Part shown: in pieces, positions 12,101 through 21,800 of the stretch | Layout: the number at the start of each line of letters is the position of its first letter | Position numbering within the stretch: position 1 is the first letter of the stretch | Source of the DNA: Acheta domesticus | Taxonomy: Eukaryota > Arthropoda > Insecta > Orthoptera > Gryllidae | Length of the DNA: 64,000 nt | Assembly (NCBI GenBank): GCA_031308135.1 | Contig: JAHLJT010008756.1 | Span: forward strand, 100,032,510 to 100,096,509 | Direction of reading: 5' to 3' | The notes under the pieces: generated by a model | Told to the model about the DNA's origin: nothing | The model's database searches: none | What the model saw: the letters and a program-made list of their open reading frames with translations, nothing else | Program-made: the position numbers and the translations under genes

Positions 12101-15100
12101 TGGTGTTCCCTGTGTGGTATAATGAAAAAAAAGGTGTACGTATACAGCTGAATTCGAGGCGAAATACAAAACCGTCAAAAAGAGTAGCATTGCTGAGGAA
12201 GCAGTGCTTACTTTGCAAATTATAAACGTACGTATCTGTTAAGCCGTTTTAGTAAGTCCTGCTTTTGTCCTGCTTTTTAAACTCCATTGTCCTTTTTTAC
12301 GCCCATTCTCATCTGGTTCACCCCTACGCAGGTGTGAGCCCGGAGGCGGCAGCGTGGCCGGCGCGCGGGGCGCTGGCGGCGGCGGGCGCGGGGGCGGTGC
12401 CGCTAGCGGCCGCCTACGCCGCGCACCTGGTGGCGGCGCTGTGCGTGCCGCCGCCGCCCGCGCTGCCCTTCACCTCGGCCCAGGGGCTGCTGGAGCTCGC
12501 GCCGCCCTACGAGGCCGGCGCCCTGCGCGGCAGCACCTACGTCTCACTCATGGAGGTAACACTGTTATGAAAGAGTTACTCCAAGAAGGAACCAATATCC
12601 GGAGTCGATGGTGTGACGGTTAGCGTATCGGACTGTTATACCCATGTTCCCGGGTTCAAACACGATCCAAGTCATGGATTTTTAAGGGCGAAAAAATCCT
12701 TCCTACGCCTTCCTTCGGAGGGGAAGTAAAGCCAGTTGTCCCACGTTAGTAGATTTACTGCATGTAAAAGATCCTCAAGCCTAATGAATCCTCTGAGCCA
12801 AATTCAAATCGCCCAAGAAATACCTTCTTTCTCCGCTAGTTGGTGAAAGGACCGCAGCAAAATTTGCGAGGTCAGACGGAAGAGCAGGCCTCATGGCCTG
12901 AGTCTCGCCACGTAAAATAAAGCATCAATACAATTCAGTTACACAGGTCGGGAAGCAAATGAACGCCAGTTAGGGCGATAGCATTGATAAAACCAATTAC
13001 GAATGAGCTAACTGTAAACGAACACATTGACGAAATAAGAGCATGGGCATAACCTGCAGTTACATTGTCAGCAGAAGCCAAGCACGAGCTGTCAAAGTGG
13101 TCCCTTCTTATAAACATCTCTCTACATCTTCTTGTTTGACCGGACGACACCGCGTTCTAACCACGTTCGCATCCCCCGGACAGCGAAGTATTTGTATACA
13201 CTGAACTCCGGCTGCGATAGCCTACGCCTTCAACACGTTTCTAAACATTTATATCAATATTTCGTGATTTATGTTAATAGTTTCTTATCTTTTTAAAAAA
13301 TTCCCAAAATGTCAAAACGTCCAAATGAATTGCTGAAAAAGCATGAAGGTGTCTGTGTTTAGAAAGGCCGGAAACATTTAACATTAATAATATAAATAAT
13401 TTATTTCTGTAGGTTAATTTCTGTAGAGGAACTGGCTTAGCGGCCAAAGGGAATCCTCTGTCTTGGATTTTTTTTCAGCAATTATTCCTAATATTTTTAA
13501 ATGTTCCAATTGTTCTGTGATCCTCAACCGATATTAACCAAATTTCAAAGCGCATTTCTTCATACCACTGTCGCTCTTTGACTCCAGTATCGTCCATCGT
13601 TTGCTCCCTTCCATCTGGTGCTTGATTACCACGCGGGTCACATCGGTCCGCACATTTATAGGTCGTCCCGTGCGTTGCTGGTCACAAATTGCTACGAGTC
13701 CTCGCTGAAACTCTCCTGTTTACCTTGCGACTGTCCGGTATGGAAGGGCATTATTCCCAACAATTTCGATCAATTTCCTGTGACATCCCAGGGCATTTCT
13801 TCCACGGAGAACGGCTGTCCAGATGTAGAAGCGTTGCTAGAAATGTTTGTATTCATATCGCACGGCGCTCTGTGCTGTTGCTGTGAACACAAACTATTAC
13901 TGCATTTCTTTCACGCAACAAATAAAATTATGTTTGTATTTGGCATTTTGGATCGACTCTCCGACTTTGCGTGCTAGCTAAAGATGTCCTCCACGCATGG
14001 CTTAATTTAATTCACATGCTTGGCATATGGCTTCTAAAACCGAAACGATTTTAAAGGAAAGCTACAATTCTATTTTTGCCTCGACTGAGAATGGAACCCG
14101 GGGTCACATCACTGGAAGCTAGTAGGCCTCCTATGAGCCATCCTAGAGGCTTTTAAAATTATGTGATCCGATAAAATTTTTGTTGCCATGATTTTTCCCC
14201 AGCCCTCATTTACTCCACAAAAATCTTAGCAAAAACACATACTGCACCTTTATTCATACCACCCCATACGTGTAAGACGTAACCGTGCTCAAAGAACATC
14301 AACAGTCAGTCACCTTTACCGAACACGTGGTATCACTTTGAACGAAGGAGAAGAAGATACCTTCTCGTTGTCAGCGGATGCGGATGCGTCATAGTTGTCA
14401 ATCTAAATGTTTGCCGTTGCTTAGTAGAGTTTTCCTCTTCTACATGACTTAGGAACATACAGCTTGATATTTCTCATGCTACGTCTTAGAAATGCAGAAT
14501 TTTGTCGTTGAGTGAGTAGTGTCTGCGGTCGCGTCCACTGCTAGTAGTCAATTATTCCTGCAAGTGTAGTGCATGTTATATTCTGACAGGTGACGGTATT
14601 TATCCTGCTGGAACGCCAACCTAGACGACGACTAGCAAGGTCTCCCCCAGTGCGACACCGCCCCAGCCGAGATAAGCTCTAAGATACTGACTGGCTTCCA
14701 GAAATATGTGGTGATGTAATTGTGTAATTGTACTTATGTATGTGAAAATGGAGAGGAGTTGGCACGGATGTGAAAGGAAATATTAGTGTGTGTCCCATGG
14801 CCCGTTCGTTAAGACGATGCTCCGACATTCGGCTGGTATGGTTCAGAGAAACCACAGAAAACTGCAGATCACAACAGCCTACTGTTGGAATTCTCCTCTA
14901 GGTATTGGTTGAATTCGACCCAGCTACGCCGTTAGTGTCAAAATCCGCCACCGTCGGGTGCTCGAACTCTCTGAAACATGCGTCCAGAATCCACGGTTGT
15001 GGGTTCTTGATACTAAAAAATTGATACGTGTCTGTCGGTCCGATCACCCTTCCGTCCGTCCGTATCTGGTCATCACTAATGGATAAATTGTTCAAACTAT

Positions 15101-18100
15101 TTTCTACCCAACTGATATTCCTCCCATTGATCTGGCCGAACTCAGGCTCTACGCATTTGAAAAGGATATATTGATTTTGGGTGTACTTTACATAAGGCAT
15201 CAATGTTTTCTAAATGATCTCAAAAATGGATCCATTTTTTATTATTTTGTTACTTCGGTTAGGGCCGAAGGACGCTTAAAAATTGCGCAGATCTTCTTTT
15301 CGTTAAATTGACTGAATTTAATTTTTTTAAATTTTAAATAATGGAGAACGTATGTGCTGCTGTTGCATCACTATTTTATATTTTTGACAGACGCCGCCTT
15401 TTATACTTATAATCGTTATGTTTAGGAAAGTTATTAAAGTTTTTTAATTGAATGTATAGCGTAGTTTCTTTCACTTACGACTGAGTTCTCCATAGCATTG
15501 GCTCTGACTGCAGACATTCCGACTAGCTAGGTGGAATTCAGCTGCTGACAGGAGGAGAATTTTAACGACCGGCTACTCTGGACGGTAGTTTTCCGTGATT
15601 TCTCCGATCAACACCAGGCGAATGACGGAGCAATGCCCTAACAATAGGGCCACGGACCGCGCGCAATCTTTACTTCCTCTTTCTTGACTTATCCTCTCCC
15701 CTTATACACACACAGTCCATAATTTCATGGACTACATTACTACACATTTTGCAACACCAGCCAGTAGCCTAGAGCTTGTCCTGACTGGAGCGATGTTCTG
15801 CTTGGGGGAGATGTCTGGAGAGGAAATGCCCCGCAAGCTGACGCGACGTACAGATCGATGTTGAAGTCACTATCCAGTTGGGAAGGCGTCACCACCAACT
15901 CCCGGGAACAAATCACATTTAGGTATTTATGCAGTAGGGCAGCTCCGTGTTAAATGCCATAAGATTTGTTGGTCAGCGACTCTAGCGATCCGCGCGGCGA
16001 TCACGGAATACTACGCCGTCCTACTAAGGGTATCTAGGAGGTAACAGCATTTCTATTAGGAGGTAAAACCAAATATCCGTCTTTCTTTTTTTTTACGTCT
16101 ATTAGACAAGTAAAAAACAACATAACTCAGAGTTCTTTCCTGTATTATTGCTGCATTTAATTACAGAACAGTATGCTCCTTTCGATACATCCATTACTAT
16201 TAATGTGTTAACTGGAAAAGTATAAGGATTTAGTTCGTGCATATCAAATATGTTCCTATACTTTTTAATGTAAGGTTAAAACAGTTCTATTTAATTTTAC
16301 GTGTTATTTAACGACATGCTTCTGAAATCCTAGGAATATAAGAGGTCAAGTTATAATACGAATTATCTTTTACGTTTTTAACCAGCTCTTATAAAAATAA
16401 TTTAACAAACAAATCCGTACAGTTCAATAGCAGCTATCTGTAGTTTTACTTGATCTCCACCAGGAGTGCTAGCTGCATGCGCGTGCAGCCCTAACTAGCC
16501 AAAACACGGGATGAGCTGCGCTACAGTATAAATACTTTCACTCCTCTAAAGGGGACTAAAGACCACATTGTGCCCAGGTCGGCGCCGGATTTCACCATCC
16601 AGTGGGAGAAGATCACAGGCACTTCCAGAGATAAAACATCTACGGAACTAATGACCTTAGCAGTTGACCGCCCGGAATCCCTAATCAACCAAGCAACGAA
16701 GCCTTCCTGTGGCCCCCGTGGGCGTGTGCCCGCAGAGGTCGGCGGACGCGGCGCTGCGCGAGGTGTGGCGGCGGCTGGTGGCGCCGCGCGCGCACGCGCT
16801 GCCCACGTCCTACGTGCAGGGGCTGCGGCGCGCCTGCGCCGGCGCCTACGCCTTCGTGGCGGCCGACGTGACGGCGCTGCCGGCGCTGCCCGCGCTGCCC
16901 TGTGCGCTGCGCCCGGTGCCGCTGCCGCCGCACGCCTTCCCGCTGCTGCCCGCCGGCTGGCTGCTGCGCCCGCGCGCGCCGCTCAACCCGCTCCTCGCCG
17001 CCGGGTCAGTCGACACTTTGCTTACTTGTTTAGCAGTGCACCCGGCAATGCTTCGAACATTCATAAGAGTCAACCACACAGGATCAAACTAGGTATTAAT
17101 TGTAAAAACTTGGCTGTCGAGACGCCGAGACCTAGCCATAAAGGTCATAAAACTTGGTTCTTTAGCAGTGGACCCGGCAATGTTTTGCTAATGGAGAGTC
17201 TTACCTCATCACTGGGGGGGGGGTGATGACCTAAAAAATTGACAAAAATTATCAATCAAATGATCTTAAAATGTTTTTAAAATGACCTAAAACCAAAGGA
17301 AAATGACGTAAAAAATGTTATCAAAACCAGTTTGGGTGAACAACTCAAGCTCGATACGTTACTGATGTAATTGAGGCTTCAATTCGTTCAAGTGCACTCA
17401 GCTTGGAAAATTTTAGTTTGGACTGTTTTTTACCACGAAATCTCTGTCTTAAGTTATTCCGAAATCGTACGAACCGACAATGGCGCTGATAGGCGTCACA
17501 GGAACCTTAGATCACATACAGTGGCTGGCATTTCAATTTCTGAACAAAGGAAGGCTGAGCACTATTAGGCTACTTAAGAATTTTATGGAAAATGTTTGTT
17601 GCATCTCGTAAATATTATTTCAAGCAGGTTCAATTAAAATTATATTAAAATCGCTTTAATCAGCGAAAAGTGCACTAAGTATGACAGGAAAAGGTAAACA
17701 ATTACTTAATCCTCGAAATTGGTGAAAAATGCAAAAAATGACATAAAATATATCGTTTCCTTTTGTCATAACATAAAAGTAATTTATATACGAAAAGGAA
17801 ATGTTCTAAACTCAAAAGGAGAAAATGACATTTCATTAAAGTCCTCCCTTACACACCCCATACTACTGATCACGTGATTGTTAATCACGTTTTACGCTAC
17901 GCTGTGCAAAACCCTAATAGATGTAATAATTTCTCGCAAGTATGGGTTGATTCTATGTCCTGGTTTGTACTTGGTTGTCAAGTGTCCTATCGTTTAAACG
18001 TTCTTTCTCAAATTTGGTCATGCCTTCGCTATGACTATGATCTACTATCTTGGAGAAATATAATTTACTTGTCCGAGATTCAAGTATTCAGAGTATTCCA

Positions 18101-18811
18101 GTTCCGGCCGATCACAATCGTAGGGTCAGAATACTTGCCCTTAATCCTTGACTGTGCGGCGGGTTGCGTACAGTTCAGGAGTGCTTTGAGTCGTCATAAA
18201 CGAATAATTCATCAAGAACGCCTGCATTTGATCCAAACCACTCTTTTAACATTCCCATTACTAATAAGAACAAAGTGGGAAAATTTCAATTAAATCAGTC
18301 GAATATTTTTTGCGTCTATGTGTGACACGCATACGCATAATCTCTTTTATTTATAAATAGACTAGCTGGTACCCGGCGCGTTGCTGCCCCAGAAGAAATA
18401 TTCCTCTCCCCCTCTCTTTTCATCTCTCTTTTTCCTCCTCTCTCCCTCCCCTTCTGTCTTTTTCCTCCTCTCTCATTTCCCCCACTCTCTTTTCCCCTTA
18501 TGTGTCTCTTTTCTCCCTTTCCGTGTCTCTTCTTTCCCTCTGTCTCTTCACCCTCACTCGCTGACACTCTCTTTTCCCGGTCTCTCAGTTACCTCTCTAT
18601 TTCCGCCTTTCTCCATTTTCCCCTCTCTATTTTCCTTCTGTTTCACTATTTTCCCTCTTTCTCTATTTCCTTGTCTCTCTATTTTCCCTCTAGCCGGTAA
18701 CCGGCACGTTGCTGCCGCAGAAGAAATAATTGAGGAAATATTCCTCTCCTCCACTCTTTCCCCTCTCTCTATTTTCTCCTCTCTTGTTTCCCCTCTTTTT
18801 CCTCCTCTCTC

Positions 18812-18852
<41 letters not shown>

Positions 18853-21800
18853 CAGTCTGTCTTTTTCCATCTGTGTCTCCTTTCTCCCTCTGTGTCTCTT
18901 TTCTCCCTCTCTGTGTCTCTTTTCCCCCACTCTCTGACTCTTTTCCCGCTTTCTCATTTCCCTCTCTCTCTATTTCCTTCTCTCTCCATTTCTCCCTCTA
19001 TTTCCCTCCTCTCTTTTCTCTCTTTCTCTATTCCCCCTCTATATTTACCCTCTCCATTTTTTCCTCTCTCTTCCCCTCTCTGTTTTGCCCTCTCTCTTTG
19101 TCCGTGTCTCTCTTTCCCTTTCCTCTCATCAACTTGCGCCGCCTGCTCCTTGTGTTCTCCTCGATCTCGCCCCACGGCACCGCTCAGCAACAATGCAGCT
19201 CATGTGAATGGGGAATTGCGCTTAACTGAAACGCCATCATGTGCTCTAGCGCCATGGTTTAATTAACCCGACTTTGTTTTGTTAACTTAGATTCTGCACG
19301 TCTTTGAATAGGTAGGGTAACATTGAGAAGCGCCGGACCAGCAAAAATGTAACAAAATGTTCAAAAACATCTCATTCTTTAGAATACGGTGTGGGAGGCC
19401 TTTGGCCTCAAAATTTTAGTTTTTAAGGCCCTATAACGCTTTGTTTAGGAGTTATTTAATGATATAGATCAGGCGCGGCTCGTCATTAAAGGCTGCATGG
19501 CGAAGCCTCTCCTAGAGAAACGCTGTCCAAAAGAAATTTAAAAATATTTACAAATGTATTTATTAATTAATAATGAAATTCTGAGTTGTATTGTGTTACA
19601 ATCATATCAAAATTTTTCTTTATCGGTTCGTTAACGGCCGTCTGTAACGCATTTAAAGCTGTTGACAGGGAGGAGAGAAGCGTTAGGCTCCCACTTTATT
19701 CTCCCATAAGGCCTGTACAAAACGAGGAGGCGTGACGTCATGCATTCACTGCGGACGCTTACCAGTGGACGAAGGCTGCAGCGAGACAGCCTTCGGTGGA
19801 GCCTAGGGTCTGAAGAACGGCGGGCTCACCAGATAGCATTACTGTGCAGCTCCGCGAGTAGCATTGCGCTTCAACTAGTTTTCCCAGTATGCGGTAGGAG
19901 CGCTATACTCGGGTTTTTCTTTCTTTGCGCATGAGGTCTTGTCTTCTGGGGCTCGGCAAAATCGTTGTGAAACAGAACTCACGAGTACTTGTGACTACTA
20001 GCACTAGTAACTTGTAACCTTTGTGAAACGGGCTCCAGGATCTCACGGTATTTCGCGTCGTTCTCAATTGTCTGTATCAAACTTATTAATAGAAATACAA
20101 TGCAGGCAATGCAATGCACTGTAATGTAATGCACTGCAATGCATTTGCAGCCTTCCCCATTTATAAAACCACGAGCCGCGACTGATGTAGCGGGCTACGT
20201 TTGCATAAATATCGAGTTTTTTATTCATCAGCGCCATGAAGTGCCATTTTTTTGATATTTTATTAGTTATTTTGTTATTTTGTTATTATTAGTTATTATT
20301 ATTAGTTATTATTATTATTAGTTATTGTTATTATTATTATTATTTTATATTATTAGTTATTGTTATTATTATTAGTTATTATTATATTATTAGTTATTTT
20401 TATTAGTTATTTTGTTATTCGGGACGGAGATGAATTCAACAAAACAGAAATAATTAAAATTGGTTCAGTCGTTCTTGAGTTATAAGTGGTGTAACTAACA
20501 CAACTCTGTTTTATATATATAGAAGACATACTTTTCTGGAGTTTAATATTAAGTAACCTTACGATTATCAGCTGAAGCTCCCTGCTCTCAATTAATACCC
20601 CTGCCTTTTATGACACCTTAGAGTCCCTTGACTCTAGCCTCCACTTCCTTTCTCCGCAATGTCTCATAAGCCCATGGCGGCGCTTCAACCCTTCTACAGG
20701 TACGAAGGTACGCAGAGGTGACAAAAGTAACGGGATAGCAATATGCAGATGGCAGTAGTATCGCGTACAAAAGGTACAAAATGACAGTGCATGGGCAGAG
20801 CTTTCATTTGTACTCAAGTGTTTCATATGAAAAGATTTCCGCCGCGATTGTGACCGCACGACGGGAATTAACAGACTTTGGACAGAATGGAATGATAGTT
20901 GGAGCTAGACACATGGGACATTCCATTTCGTAAATTGTTAGGAAATTCATTTTTCGGAGATCCAGTGTCAAGAGTGTGCCGAGAATACCTAATTTCGGGC
21001 ATAACCTCTCCCCATGAACAACGCAGAGGCCGACGGTCTTCACTTAATCACCGTGAGCAGAGATGTTTGCATAGTTGTGTTTGCTAACCGACAAGTATCC
21101 GTCAGGACAGTGCAACGATATTTGGCGTTAACCTTTCATTGGTATCGCGGTCTGACATATCGCGCCGGCAACTTGGCACTTGTGCAACAATCACTGATTG
21201 TTGTGTCTACACGTCCAGCGGCTAAGTACCTTCCTTCTTAGTGTAGATCTATCTCTGAACAAAGTTAGAGCTTCACTAGTGGTTTCCTTTTAGAGTTATG
21301 TAATATTTTTGTGCTGTGCGATATGTGATACCGCCGATACCAATAGCATTAAGTATTTTTTTTTCGCCTAGTGATACCAAAACTACGAGATAACAAGGAA
21401 TGATAGAGATCATGTTCACGATTCTGAAACCTAACAGGAGCAAGAGAATGAACATGAAAATAGTTCAAATACTACCAGCCATGAACGCATTTATTACGAG
21501 AAAAAAATGCTTCAAGTGGTGTGCCTACCCACCATTGATTATTTGGTGTTTCTGGCCGCATCAACAACTGCATTTTGTCCCGTAAGTTTAGTGAATTATT
21601 TCCCCGTATTGTGCCGATGATCTTCCACCGCTGGGCAATAAGATTCGACGTCGACCTACACGTCGGCTAGGAGTTTCCCCTACTATCATTGCCATTTATC
21701 TCCCACTAGCGGAGTCCTGCCCGACATTGCTGTAGTGTGGTGTATGTAAGTGTAAGTGTGTGTAAGTAAGAGGTGAAGGTAGGTCAAGGAAGGGGAAGGA

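Larger units (their letters stand above)
12556..16735 (+). other. IR intron, 4.2 kb
   Basis: It holds the split repeat C, an inserted SINE B, a mariner transposase remnant (13583-13797, minus), and two SINE A copies in opposite orientation (14615-14975 and 15511-15830). Sequence at 15240-15480 and 15900-16560 shows nothing recognisable. Confidence 0.6.

Noticed and set aside
16578..16735. Using the earlier acceptor CCCAG (16573-16577) for the IR S2 exon
   Set aside because: In the required phase 0 it reads into a stop after 18 codons (about 16632-16634), while the acceptor at 16735 gives a full open S2 exon in phase. The 16578-16735 stretch is probably repeat sequence.
16570..17226. 218-codon plus frame starting at ATG 16570
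   Set aside because: It is out of phase with the IR S2 motifs and is the alternate frame of the GC-rich exon 16736-17004.
17874..18293. 139-codon plus frame
   Set aside because: No recognised motif, no splice context, ordinary AT-rich intron composition; cannot be supported as a gene.
18381..19266. Open frames up to 282 codons, Ser/Leu/Pro-rich
   Set aside because: They lie in a CT-rich low-complexity tract that is open in several frames; no domain or splice support.
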